From: Clostridiales bacterium oral taxon 876 str. F0540
Lineage (GTDB): Bacteria > Bacillota > Clostridia > Clostridiales > Clostridiaceae
DNA length: 64,000 bases
Direction of reading: 5' to 3'
NCBI GenBank assembly: GCA_000466585.1
Contig: KE993462.1
Coordinates: forward strand, 135,358-199,357
Shown: piece by piece, positions 17,425 to 25,625 of the stretch
Layout: each line of letters begins with the position of its first letter
How positions within the stretch are numbered: position 1 is the first letter of the stretch
Notes under the pieces: generated by a model
The model's input: the letters and a program-made list of their open reading frames with translations, nothing else
Database searches by the model: none
What the model was told of the DNA's origin: nothing
Program-made: the position numbers and the translations under genes

Positions 17425-17470
17425 AAGTTAAGGAGATGGTATACAGCATCTCCTTAACTTTAATTTTATT
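17425..17470. terminator. Terminator between the MoxR cluster and pirin
   Basis: AAGTTAAGGAGATG pairs with CATCTCCTTAACTT, followed by TAATTTTATTT. It serves the plus-strand cluster and may serve the convergent pirin gene. Confidence 0.8.
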
Positions 17471-18168
17471 TAGTTTTTCGCCATTTCAATAACTAGAATA
17501 TGAGAAGTGGTTTCTGCACTTATTTTAATATTTTCTTCAATTATTTCCATTGCATCTCTAATGCTCAGCCTTATATTGTTAATGGAAGCTTCACCTTCAA
17601 TTTGGACAAGATACGCCTGCCTATTTCTTTCTACTGGAAAAGTTATTTCTTTACCTTCATCAAGCTCTATAGCATATAAATTAGCATCCTGATTTATTTT
17701 AATAGGAGCACTGCCTGATTTTCCTGAAACCATGTGCAGCCACTTATTTTTTCTATCTTCAAAGGCAAATCTATAATCTCCATAATTAGGAGCATAACCG
17801 TTCTTTTCCGGCAGAATCCATATTTGAAGGAATCTAGCGGTATCATTTCCTAAATTGTGCTCACTATGAAGAACTCCTGTACCGGCACTCATATATTGAA
17901 CCTGGCCTCTGCTTAAAGTGTTTTTGTTACCCATGCTGTCGCCATGAGTTAATTCACCGTTAACTACATAAGATATAATTTCCATGTTTCTATGCGGATG
18001 TGTATCAAAACCAGTTCCTCCTTCAATAAGGTCATCATTTATAACTCTCAATACTCCAAAATTCATATTGTCGGGATTATAGTATTCAGCAAAGGAAAAA
18101 TGAAATATACTCCTTAACCAGCCTAAATTGCTTCTTCCCATTCTTTTATTATCTAATTTTCTTAACAT
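17470..18168 (-). CDS. Pirin family protein (bicupin)
   Basis: A 232-residue protein of the pirin/YhhW family. The N-terminal cupin carries the metal-binding signature GFDTHPHRNMEIISYVVNGE, followed by GQVQYMSAGTGVLHSE, with His/His/His/Glu ligands in the positions used by YhhW-type quercetin dioxygenases. The C-terminal cupin is less conserved. The physiological substrate is unknown. ATG 18168 is chosen because AAGGAGA lies just upstream; a start at 18195 would place the RBS inside the gene. The upstream region carries the tail of the structured leader family. Confidence 0.88.
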   Translation of the reverse strand: MLRKLDNKRMGRSNLGWLRSIFHFSFAEYYNPDNMNFGVLRVINDDLIEGGTGFDTHPHRNMEIISYVVNGELTHGDSMGNKNTLSRGQVQYMSAGTGVLHSEHNLGNDTARFLQIWILPEKNGYAPNYGDYRFAFEDRKNKWLHMVSGKSGSAPIKINQDANLYAIELDEGKEITFPVERNRQAYLVQIEGEASINNIRLSIRDAMEIIEENIKISAETTSHILVIEMAKN

Positions 18169-18176
18169 TTTATTTT

Positions 18177-18198
18177 CTCCTTTCACTCCAAACACTGG
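18177..18198 (-). promoter_or_regulatory. Partial structured leader element, copy E
   Basis: On the minus strand the sequence reads CCAGTGTTTGGAGTGAAAGG immediately before the RBS of the pirin gene. It matches the 3' tail of the leader family (GTGTTTCGACTGAAAGGAG at 25.6 and 61.2 kb). The upstream hairpins are not recognisable here, so this is a tail-only copy. Confidence 0.45.
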
Positions 18199-18473
18199 AA
18201 ACTCAATGTAATCTAAAATTAGCTAGGATTTTTATTCATATTTAGATAAAAACTTTTCAAGCAAAAATATTAAGTAACAATTATTATTGTTTATATTACT
18301 ATAATATAATAACTTACTTACTTTTGTCAAGTTGATATATATATTGATTATTATTAATATAAATAAATTTCATAAAAAGTTAATATTACATATCTATCAA
18401 TAATTATTACAAATTGGGTATAATTAATTTATTAGAATTACTTTAAATTTATACAGCAAATGGAGGTGAATAT

Positions 18474-19421
18474 ATGGCAGTAAAAGTACTTTTTACCTAT
18501 GACTATGGAAAAGAAAATATGAATAAAATAAGGGAACTAGGCTATGAAATTACTATAGCGGATGAAAAAAGTATAATTTATTCTGATAAGCTTTATGATA
18601 CAGAAATTATGGTTTGCTATAATCCTTTTCAAACTTTAGATGTTGATCAGATGAAGTTTTTAAAATGGATACAACTATCAAGTATAGGAATAGATCAACT
18701 TCCAATAGAGTATGCAAAAAAGTCAGGAATTATGGTTACGAATAATAGGGGAGGCTACAGCATACCTATGGGTGAATGGATTGTAATGAATATACTTCAA
18801 ATTTTAAAAAACAGTTTTGGATTATATAAAAACCAAATGAATAAGCTATGGAAAATGGATACAGGTGTGTTAGAGCTTTTTGGAAAAACAGTGGGCTTTA
18901 TAGGAACTGGAACAATAGCTGTGGAAGCAGCAAAAAGGCTTCAAGGCTTTGGTGTTAAGATGCTAGGATTAAATACAAATGGAAGAGATACAGAGTACTT
19001 CCACAAGTGTTATGAAATAAAGGAAATAGATAATATGCTTGCACAGTGCGATATAGTTGTTGTGACAATACCAAGTACTAATGAAACTTATCATTTATTT
19101 AATGAAGAGAGATTTAATTCTATGCCGCAAGGAACAGTCTTAGTTAATGTTGCAAGAGGAAATATTATCGATGAAGAAATTTTAATAAAGAATTTGAAAA
19201 ACAGAAAACTGAGAGGTGCAGCACTTGATGTGTTTGACGAAGAACCACTAAGTGAAAATAGTCCGCTATGGAATTTAGATAATGTTATTATTACCCCGCA
19301 TAATTCATGGATCTCAGAAATGAGAAATATAAGAAGATGGAATGTAATATATGAAAATCTGAAAAGATATATAAGTGGAGAAGAACTTATAAATAAAGTC
19401 AATTTAGAAAAAGGATACTAA
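18474..19421 (+). CDS. D-2-hydroxyacid dehydrogenase family protein
   Basis: A 315-residue NAD-dependent dehydrogenase of the phosphoglycerate/hydroxyisocaproate dehydrogenase family. The Rossmann motif is VGFIGTGTIAVEAAKRL (about 139-155). The catalytic Arg is in NVARGNIID, the Glu in DVFDEEPL and the His in ITPHNSW. The N-terminal substrate domain is divergent, so the exact 2-keto acid is not predictable. RBS TGGAGGTGA. It is followed after 20 bp by an old yellow enzyme gene in the same direction. Confidence 0.88.
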   Translation: MAVKVLFTYDYGKENMNKIRELGYEITIADEKSIIYSDKLYDTEIMVCYNPFQTLDVDQMKFLKWIQLSSIGIDQLPIEYAKKSGIMVTNNRGGYSIPMGEWIVMNILQILKNSFGLYKNQMNKLWKMDTGVLELFGKTVGFIGTGTIAVEAAKRLQGFGVKMLGLNTNGRDTEYFHKCYEIKEIDNMLAQCDIVVVTIPSTNETYHLFNEERFNSMPQGTVLVNVARGNIIDEEILIKNLKNRKLRGAALDVFDEEPLSENSPLWNLDNVIITPHNSWISEMRNIRRWNVIYENLKRYISGEELINKVNLEKGY

Positions 19422-19441
19422 TTAAGAAGGTGAAGGTTAAA

Positions 19442-20467
19442 ATGTCAAAGTTATTTTCAAATTTTAAGATTAAAGATTTAGATGTTAAGAACAGAGTTGT
19501 AATGGCTCCAATGTGTATGTATAGTGCTGAGGATGACGGAAAAGCAAAGGAATGGCATTACATACATTATGCAGCCCGAGCAATAGGAGGGACTGGACTT
19601 ATTATTCAAGAGGCAACAGCAGTTGAAAAAAGAGGAAGAATTTCAGATAGAGATTTAGGCATATGGGAGGATTCTCAAAAGGAAGGCTTAAAAAAGATAG
19701 TTGACGAATGTAAAAAATATGGAGCTGTTATGGGAATACAACTTGCTCATGCCGGAAGAAAGTGTGAGGTAAAGAGTGAGAAGATAATTGCACCAAGTCC
19801 ATTAGCGTTTAGTGAAGAATATAATACTCCAAAGGAAATGAGCGTAGAGGATATAAAGGCTGCAGTTAAGGCCTTTAAGGACGGTGCTAGAAGGGCTAAT
19901 GAAATAGGATATGATATTATTGAAATTCATGGTGCGCATGGATATCTTATAAATCAATTTCTATCACCGCTTACAAATAAAAGGAAGGATGAATACGGAG
20001 GAAGCTTAGAAAATAGAGCAAGGTTCCTTAAAGAAGTGACAGCAGCTGTAAGAGAGGTTTGGCCTAAGGAAAAAGCTATTATATTAAGAGTATCTGCAGA
20101 AGACTTTATTAAAGAAGGTAATCATCCTGAAGACTTAGCCGAAATAATAAATATGGTAAAAGATGATGGGATTGATATAATAAACGTCAGCTCAGGTGGA
20201 GTAGCTTTAGCACAAATTAATGTTTATCCAGGCTATCAGATAAGATATGCTGAAATAATTAAAGAAAAAACAGGCTTGCCTGTTATAGCAGGAGGACTAA
20301 TAACTTCGGCTCTAATGGCTGAAGAAATTCTTCAAAATAACAGAGCTGACATGGTTTTTCTTGCAAGAGAGCTTTTAAGAAATCCAAACTGGCCACTGTA
20401 TGCAGCTCATGAATTAAGAGATGATATTGAGTGGCCGGAGCAGTATTTACGAGGAAAAATAAGATAA
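19442..20467 (+). CDS. NADH:flavin oxidoreductase, old yellow enzyme family (YqjM/NamA-like)
   Basis: A 341-residue FMN-dependent TIM-barrel ene-reductase. It begins with LFSNFKIKDLDVKNRVVMAP and has MCMYSA (Cys at the YqjM redox-sensing position), IQLAHAGRK, the proton-donor region IEIHGAHGYLINQFLSP, and the FMN-binding PVIAGGLI and FLARELLRNP. It reduces activated alkenes such as enones; the physiological substrate is unknown. ATG 19442 has AAGAAGGTG upstream; GTG 19430 overlaps that RBS and is rejected. Probably an operon with the preceding dehydrogenase. Confidence 0.92.
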   Translation: MSKLFSNFKIKDLDVKNRVVMAPMCMYSAEDDGKAKEWHYIHYAARAIGGTGLIIQEATAVEKRGRISDRDLGIWEDSQKEGLKKIVDECKKYGAVMGIQLAHAGRKCEVKSEKIIAPSPLAFSEEYNTPKEMSVEDIKAAVKAFKDGARRANEIGYDIIEIHGAHGYLINQFLSPLTNKRKDEYGGSLENRARFLKEVTAAVREVWPKEKAIILRVSAEDFIKEGNHPEDLAEIINMVKDDGIDIINVSSGGVALAQINVYPGYQIRYAEIIKEKTGLPVIAGGLITSALMAEEILQNNRADMVFLARELLRNPNWPLYAAHELRDDIEWPEQYLRGKIR

Positions 20468-20494
20468 GAAGATAAGAATTTAAATTCTTATCTT
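20467..20494. terminator. Terminator between convergent genes
   Basis: GAAGATAAGAATTT pairs perfectly with AAATTCTTATCTTC, almost overlapping the stop codon of the oxidoreductase gene. Confidence 0.7.
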
Positions 20495-20522
20495 CTAATA
20501 ATGGTTTATAACAGATAATAGT

Positions 20523-20924
20523 CTAGCAATTTAGCAATCTTGTTAATTCTAGTACGATATCCTCCACATATTTTAGTTCATCCATTAATACTTCTGAGAA
20601 GGCTTGTAATTTATTATTAGATATAATGATAGCAAATTGAGCAAATGAAGTATAAAGCTCGAAGAGGTTACTTCTAATATTAGCTAATTGAATCTCTAAC
20701 GCTTTTATATTTGTTTGTTTACTTTGTGCCTTTATATTAGTAGAGATAGATTCAAGTTTGTTCATAAAGTAAGTAGATTTTTCTAGCATAGGCTGCACCT
20801 CTGAAATATGATTTGTATTTTTTATAGGATCAAAAAAATTGGTACAGCTAGTTAAGAATCTGTCAATACATTGAACCAACATAGGAAGCATATGGTATAC
20901 TAGTTCATGATTTGTTTCTTTCAT
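20523..20924 (-). CDS. Hypothetical helical protein, 133 aa
   Basis: Not recognised. An all-helical, soluble protein without signal peptide or membrane segment, with the feel of a four-helix bundle (YHMLPMLVQCIDRFL, then MNKLESISTNIKAQSK). It starts at ATG 20924 with AAAAGGAG upstream. The terminator of the MpsC-like gene lies immediately before that, so it is probably transcribed from its own promoter or by readthrough. Confidence 0.65.
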   Translation of the reverse strand: MKETNHELVYHMLPMLVQCIDRFLTSCTNFFDPIKNTNHISEVQPMLEKSTYFMNKLESISTNIKAQSKQTNIKALEIQLANIRSNLFELYTSFAQFAIIISNNKLQAFSEVLMDELKYVEDIVLELTRLLNC

Positions 20925-20940
20925 TAAAAAACTCCTTTTA

Positions 20941-20987
20941 TTAAAAATAAAAAACCGAAACAAAGCTTAGAAGCTTTATTTCGGTTT
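20941..20987 (-). terminator. Terminator after the DUF2294 gene
   Basis: On the minus strand AAACCGAAA pairs with TTTCGGTTT, enclosing an AAAGCTT/AAGCTTT helix, and is followed by a T-rich tract. Confidence 0.8.
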
Positions 20988-21010
20988 ATGTTTAACTCAT
21001 AAAAATATGT

Positions 21011-21745
21011 TTAACTCATTTCCACCGTAGGTATATTTAATTGTTTGTCTGGGTTAAGTATGAATAAAAATATACTCTTATCCAATTGAAAATCCCATGC
21101 AGTAAAAGAATCTATTATAGATTTATTTAGGATTAACTCTAGATCAATATTATTATGAAGATATGTTTTTTCCATTTCCTTTTTTACTGTTCTTAGTATA
21201 TCCTGATGGCCTCTTCTAACAAGTTCTTTTTCCAGTCGAACCATTATACCTTCACGTACCACTAAAATGGTTCTTGGATTTAACTCGTAGGAATTAATTT
21301 TGTCCGGAGCTCTTTGTGAATAATGGCTTAGTTTAATCATTTCTGCTTCAAGACCTTCTTTTCCATAGTAGTTTTCAATATGGTCATCACTAGTACCAAA
21401 GGCATGGCTGCATAAAAAAGTCAACATTCCGGACTTATTATCAAGACTCCAATCGTAATAAAATTCCTGTATAGTATTTTCTGTAAGCATTTCAATATAT
21501 AATTTTATTTCTGGAATAAGTGAGTTGAAAATCTTTATTCTAAGATGATTAACTATGTTATTCTGATTTTGATCTATAAGTACTTGTTCCATGGGTGAAA
21601 GAAAGTTCCTAAAATATACAGTTATAAAAACTTTCTTTATAGAAACAAAAACAGATTCAGGATCTCTGCCAAAGTTATCTCTTAAAAGCTTTCCAACATA
21701 ACTGCTGATTTCCTGCTCAGGCGATTGATGTATCTTATTATTCAT
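21011..21745 (-). CDS. DUF2294 (MpsC-like) protein
   Basis: A 244-residue soluble protein with two tandem DUF2294 repeats. Repeat 1 includes EISSYVGKLLRDNFGRDPESV and repeat 2 EMIKLSHYSQRAPDKINSYELNPRTILVVREG; the 'GRGP'-like GRDP and the VREG motif are typical. The family is annotated as Na+-translocating membrane-potential-generating system component MpsC after a staphylococcal study. Its molecular role is unclear, and no MpsA/MpsB homologues are seen here. ATG 21745 is placed by AAAGGAG. It lies about 100 bp downstream of a PAS histidine kinase on the same strand, suggesting a sensing module. Confidence 0.75.
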   Translation of the reverse strand: MNNKIHQSPEQEISSYVGKLLRDNFGRDPESVFVSIKKVFITVYFRNFLSPMEQVLIDQNQNNIVNHLRIKIFNSLIPEIKLYIEMLTENTIQEFYYDWSLDNKSGMLTFLCSHAFGTSDDHIENYYGKEGLEAEMIKLSHYSQRAPDKINSYELNPRTILVVREGIMVRLEKELVRRGHQDILRTVKKEMEKTYLHNNIDLELILNKSIIDSFTAWDFQLDKSIFLFILNPDKQLNIPTVEMS

Positions 21746-21843
21746 ATCCATCATCTCCTTTAAAGGTATGCTTTATTTCATGCCTTCATATTTTAGGCTA
21801 AGATAGATATAAATATGTTGGATATTATTAGTCATAATGAGAA

Positions 21844-23442
21844 TTAAGAATAAATATCAGAAAACTCAATATTTACTGTTTCAATTTTACTATTTGAATT
21901 AGGCATATTTTCTATTGATATCGTATCTACAGTACTCATTTGTTCAGATGGAAGTTCAATTATAAATTCACTTCCTTTTCCGTATTCACTTTTAGCTGAT
22001 AATTTTCCATTATGCATCTCAACAAGTGATTTTGCTAGTGAAAGACCAATACCGCTTCCTTCAGCTTTTCTTCTAAAAGAAGAATCTACTTGTCTGAAGG
22101 TCTCAAATATCTTATCCAACATTTCATTAGGTATGCCTGAACCAGTATCTTTTATAGAAATAATAATTTTATCGCTATTATCATACAGGTTTACTTGTAT
22201 TTTTCCACCAGGTTCAGTAAACTTAATAGCATTTGAGAGAAGATTAAGAATAACTCTTTCAAGCTTTTCTGCATCGCAGGCAATTACTTTCTCCTCAACA
22301 TTAGTATCAAATATAAGCTCTATACCTTTACTGTTAGTATAATCAACCACAGAAAGAGTTATATCTTCTATAATTTTTACTATATCATAATTTTTAAGCT
22401 GAAGCTTATAAAAACCTACTTCAATTTTATTAATATCAATTAGATTATTTATAAGTCTTATCAATCTGTAACAGTTTTGTTTCATAATTTTTAAATATTT
22501 TTTTAGATGAAAAGGCATGTCTAATTTTTCTAAAAGCTGAACTGCACCAAATATTATATTAAGAGGAGTTTTTAATTCATGAGATATTGTAGAAAAAAAC
22601 TGTGTCTTTAGACTGTTGTATTCTAAAGCAGCTTTTAACTGCTCAGTTTTTTCCAATATGCTTTTTTCCAATTGATGCAGCTTTTTTCTTTCAGTTATAT
22701 CTCTAACAATAGCAGTTACAAAAAATTGATCATCATTTTTAAATGAGAAGCCTCCAGTCTCTGTATCTATTTCTGTTCCATCATCAAGTATCAGCTTTTG
22801 TTCCATAAATTCTACTGAAGTTTCAGCATTGTGAAGTTTTTTAACTCTTTCCATATCATTAGTTTTATTATCAGGGTGAATCTTTGCTAAAGTTCCTCCA
22901 GACTTTCCTAAAATATCAACTTTGTTTTTTCTAAGAAGTTTTGCAGCAGCTTCATTAACCAAAAAAATTTTGTTTTCCTTATATACAAAAATAGCGTCAG
23001 GTAGATGCTCGATTAGTCTCCTGTATAGTTTTTGACTGCGGGCTAATTCTTTTTGCAGAATTACTCGTGAGGTAATGTCTCTGTAGCTCCATACCATGCC
23101 ACATAAATTATTTCCTATAATAAGAGGATTAAAGTTTTGTTCGAAAACTTTTCCATTCTTAAAGAAAATTTCATTTCTAGACTCTTCTAAAGTATCAATA
23201 ATTGTGAGGATTGATGTTATAAATGCTTCAGGCTCAGATAATTGGGGCTTAACATACTTTGCTATTTGTGAGCCGTCTTTTTCAAATAATACTTCCTCTG
23301 GAACATTCCACAATTGTTTAAATCTATTGTTAATATGGAGTATGCTCAGATCATAATCTAAAACAAGTATTCCATCAGTTGTAGATTCCAAGATTGCTTG
23401 CAGTATGGTTTCGCTGTTCCTTAATTTGTTTTCATAGCCCAT
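21844..23442 (-). CDS. PAS domain sensor histidine kinase
   Basis: A 532-residue cytoplasmic kinase with no membrane segments. PAS 1 is about residues 10-125 and PAS 2 about 135-250, with PAC-like FFVTAIVRDITERKKL. The HisKA dimerisation helix has phospho-acceptor His288 in FFSTISHELKTPLNI. The HATPase domain has N box LLSNAIKFTEPGG, G1 DTGSGIPNEMLDKIF and G2 GSGIGLSLAKSLVEMHNG. The F box is KIFETFRQ. No response regulator is adjacent, so it is an orphan and may feed the sporulation phosphorelay or another regulator. RBS CGGGGGGAT precedes ATG 23442. Confidence 0.93.
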   Translation of the reverse strand: MGYENKLRNSETILQAILESTTDGILVLDYDLSILHINNRFKQLWNVPEEVLFEKDGSQIAKYVKPQLSEPEAFITSILTIIDTLEESRNEIFFKNGKVFEQNFNPLIIGNNLCGMVWSYRDITSRVILQKELARSQKLYRRLIEHLPDAIFVYKENKIFLVNEAAAKLLRKNKVDILGKSGGTLAKIHPDNKTNDMERVKKLHNAETSVEFMEQKLILDDGTEIDTETGGFSFKNDDQFFVTAIVRDITERKKLHQLEKSILEKTEQLKAALEYNSLKTQFFSTISHELKTPLNIIFGAVQLLEKLDMPFHLKKYLKIMKQNCYRLIRLINNLIDINKIEVGFYKLQLKNYDIVKIIEDITLSVVDYTNSKGIELIFDTNVEEKVIACDAEKLERVILNLLSNAIKFTEPGGKIQVNLYDNSDKIIISIKDTGSGIPNEMLDKIFETFRQVDSSFRRKAEGSGIGLSLAKSLVEMHNGKLSAKSEYGKGSEFIIELPSEQMSTVDTISIENMPNSNSKIETVNIEFSDIYS

Positions 23443-23550
23443 TGATAATCCCCCCGAGAATTAATTACAATTCTACAAAATATTCCAATTAACATTATAC
23501 TTTGTGATTTTTATTTATTCAACGTGATATATGTCGAAGTATGGACTATC

Positions 23551-23585
23551 AATAAATAAATATAGCAGCCATTTGGCTGCTATAT
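23551..23585 (-). terminator. Terminator after the cystine symporter gene
   Basis: TATAGCAGCC pairs with GGCTGCTATA around ATTT; on the minus strand it is followed by TTTATTTATT. Confidence 0.75.
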
Positions 23586-23586
23586 A

Positions 23587-24900
23587 TTAAACACTTAATT
23601 CAAGCTCATCTGATTCTTCTTTATTAAAGGCTGCTCTATCAAATTCGCCCTCAGAATCAGCAACTAATAATGCAGTTAAGGAAGCACCAGTAACATTTGT
23701 AGCAGTTCTTGCCATATCTATTACTGTGTCTACTCCAAGAAGCATTGCTATTCCTTCAACAGGAAGCCCCATGCTTGCTAAAACGACTGTAGACATAATT
23801 GAGGCTGTTCCGGGAACACCGGCAGTTCCAAAGGAAGCTACTGTAGTTACTAATATAAGAACAATATATTGATTGGGTGCTAGAGGAACGTTGAATACTT
23901 TTGAAACAAATAGCGCAGCCATAACTGGGTAAAGACCGCCGCAAGCATTCATTCCCATCGAAGCGCCCATAGGGGCTACAAAATTTGCTATTTTTTCAGA
24001 AACTTTAACTCTTTCTGTTAAGCTCTTTATTGTTGCAGGAAGTGTTCCGTAGCTGCTTCTTGTTGTAAAGGCAACAACCTGAGCAGGGTAAATGGCTTTA
24101 AAGAATTTTAAAGGATTTACCTTGGCTACAAATGCAAGTATGCCTGAGTGAACTACAGCAACCTGGATTATGCAAGCTACATAAACTGCTATTACAAATT
24201 TACCAAGAGGAAGCAGGGTTGACAGACCATATTTGGCTGCAACAACTGCCATAAGACCATAAACTCCGTATGGAGTAACTTTTAAAACCATTTTTGTTAT
24301 TCTAAACATTATTTGTGCAAAACCATTAATTATATCCTTAACAGGTTTAATAACTTCCGGCTTTTTAGCACCTTCTATTGTTATTGCTATACCAACAAGC
24401 ATTGCAAATATAATTACAGGTATTATTTTTGCATTTGCAGCATCTGATACAGGATTTGAAGGAGATAAGTCTACTAAAACTTTTGCAAAGGTAGGGATTT
24501 CTCTTGCTTTAAAGGAAGCATCCCTTGCAAGCTTAACTCCGGCACCTGGATCCATAACAAGGCTAACTACAAGGCCTACAACACAGGCAATTGCAGTTGT
24601 GGCCACTAACCATCCAATAGTTTTAATACCTATTTTTCTAAGCTTGGAAGGGTCATCCAAGCTTGTTATACTTGAAATAATAGCTGCAGTCACTAATGGG
24701 ACAACAAGCATTTTAATTAAGTTTACATAAATTTGACCAAGTGGATCTATTATCAAGGCATCTTTTTTGAATATAGCTCCTATAACAACACCTAAAAGCA
24801 TAGCAAGAAGAACCCTGTTTCCAAAGCTAACCTTTTTCTTCTTTAAAAAGTATAAAAAGCCAAGTAATATTGCAGATATTAATAATACTATATATTCCAT
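23587..24900 (-). CDS. TcyP-like cation:amino acid (cystine) symporter
   Basis: A 437-residue member of the dicarboxylate/amino acid:cation symporter family with about eight membrane helices and re-entrant loops. The serine-rich loop reads VVAFTTRSSYGTLP, the helix 7 region MGASMGMNACGGLYP, and the second hairpin TVASFGTAGVPGTASI. TcyP-type transporters share the FTxRSS..GxxP pattern and the GxNxCxGxYPxM pattern, and here the latter is present. This points to L-cystine rather than glutamate. The T-box upstream appears to specify Cys, in agreement. RBS AAAGGAGG lies in structured leader copy D. Confidence 0.8.
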   Translation of the reverse strand: MEYIVLLISAILLGFLYFLKKKKVSFGNRVLLAMLLGVVIGAIFKKDALIIDPLGQIYVNLIKMLVVPLVTAAIISSITSLDDPSKLRKIGIKTIGWLVATTAIACVVGLVVSLVMDPGAGVKLARDASFKAREIPTFAKVLVDLSPSNPVSDAANAKIIPVIIFAMLVGIAITIEGAKKPEVIKPVKDIINGFAQIMFRITKMVLKVTPYGVYGLMAVVAAKYGLSTLLPLGKFVIAVYVACIIQVAVVHSGILAFVAKVNPLKFFKAIYPAQVVAFTTRSSYGTLPATIKSLTERVKVSEKIANFVAPMGASMGMNACGGLYPVMAALFVSKVFNVPLAPNQYIVLILVTTVASFGTAGVPGTASIMSTVVLASMGLPVEGIAMLLGVDTVIDMARTATNVTGASLTALLVADSEGEFDRAAFNKEESDELELSV

Positions 24901-24910
24901 AAATATTTTT

Positions 24911-24998
24911 CCTCCTTTTAGTCGGAAGCACTGAGAAATTAAAGATTACTCGCTTCCGCTCGCTAATTGCCGTAAAAGTCTCATTTAGGGCTTTTACC
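24911..24998 (-). promoter_or_regulatory. Structured leader element, copy D (upstream of cystine symporter)
   Basis: On the minus strand, hairpin 1 pairs GTAAAAG with CTTTTAC around CCCTAAATGAGA (24972-24997). It is followed by TTAGCGAGCGGAAGCGAGTA and then CAGTGCTTCCGACTAAAAGG, which runs into the RBS of the symporter gene. It shares the loop TAAATG and the GCGAGCGG(A/G)AGCGAGT block with copy A. The second stem is weaker than in copies A-C. It lies between the T-box terminator and the gene. Confidence 0.6.
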
Positions 24999-25060
24999 TC
25001 ATTTTGTCGAAAACATTAAAATTCAAATGTTAATTTGTACACTGGCGCCTTTAGCGTACA

Positions 25061-25345
25061 AATAAAATAAAAAAACCTTCTGCCTCCGTAAAAATTACAG
25101 AGGCAGAAGGTTACTTCCGCGGTTCCACTCTGATTAGGCAAATATGCCTATCTCATTCTGACACGATCATGTCATAGCCCTATAACGTGAGCTCACGTAA
25201 CTGCCTACTAAACTTCGGCTTAATGCTAACAGGGGCATTTGGGCTACAATCCAGCATAAAGTTCTCTCAGCCAAGGAACTTCTCTCTGTCTGATTCATAT
25301 AGCTTACTTATCCTGATCACTGCATTTAAATCATACTGTTTTACT
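25061..25345 (-). promoter_or_regulatory. T-box riboswitch, probable Cys specificity
   Basis: On the minus strand the T-box sequence TGGAACCGCGG is present (25127-25117). A terminator follows: AACCTTCTGCCTC pairs with GAGGCAGAAGGTT (25112-25074), then a T-rich tract. Upstream, stem I has the conserved GGATAAGTA (AGTA box). Helices CAGG/CCTG and GCTA/TAGC flank an internal loop whose 3' strand is CCAAATGCC. Aligned to the known AAA-specifier spacing, the specifier is TGC (25237-25235), a Cys codon. Uncharged tRNA-Cys should then allow readthrough into the symporter gene. AAT (Asn) or ATG (Met) readings are possible but fit the gene less well. Confidence 0.85.
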
Positions 25346-25501
25346 AAGGATTATATTAGTATTATATTAAGCAATAATAAAAAATGCAACTGTTTTTTAA
25401 AAATAATATCTTTTGTTTGCAAGTTTTTATTAGTAATTCAGAGTATATTTACCAAGTTAGTTTGTTTTGATACAATAGAGAAGATAGTTTGTGAAAAGGA
25501 G

Positions 25502-25620
25502 GCTAAAGTTCTGAATGGACTTTAGCGGGTAACTTTTGAACAAAGTGAATGTCTTAAGTTACCCCGTGCCAGAATGGGAGCGAGTGCTGGAAATTACCCA
25601 GTGTTTCGACTGAAAGGAGA
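25502..25620 (+). promoter_or_regulatory. Structured leader element, copy B (upstream of DMT permease)
   Basis: Hairpin 1 pairs GCTAAAGT (25502-25509) with ACTTTAGC (25519-25526). Hairpin 2 pairs GGGTAACTT (25527-25535) with AAGTTACCC (25556-25564), and a second TTACCC at 25594-25599 could compete for it. Between them lies GGGAGCGAGTG. The element ends with GTGTTTCGACTGAAAGGAG directly at the RBS. It is longer than the other copies because of an insertion between the two TTACCC copies. Confidence 0.6.
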
Positions 25621-25625
25621 AAAAG

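Noticed and set aside
18330..18350. Fur-like AT-rich palindrome upstream of the 2-hydroxyacid dehydrogenase (TGATTATTATTAATA)
   Set aside because: It has several mismatches to the consensus in a very AT-rich stretch, so a chance match is likely.
25187..25525. A 112-codon plus-strand reading frame across the T-box region
   Set aside because: It overlaps the T-box stem I and the leader element, has no RBS and no protein-like features.
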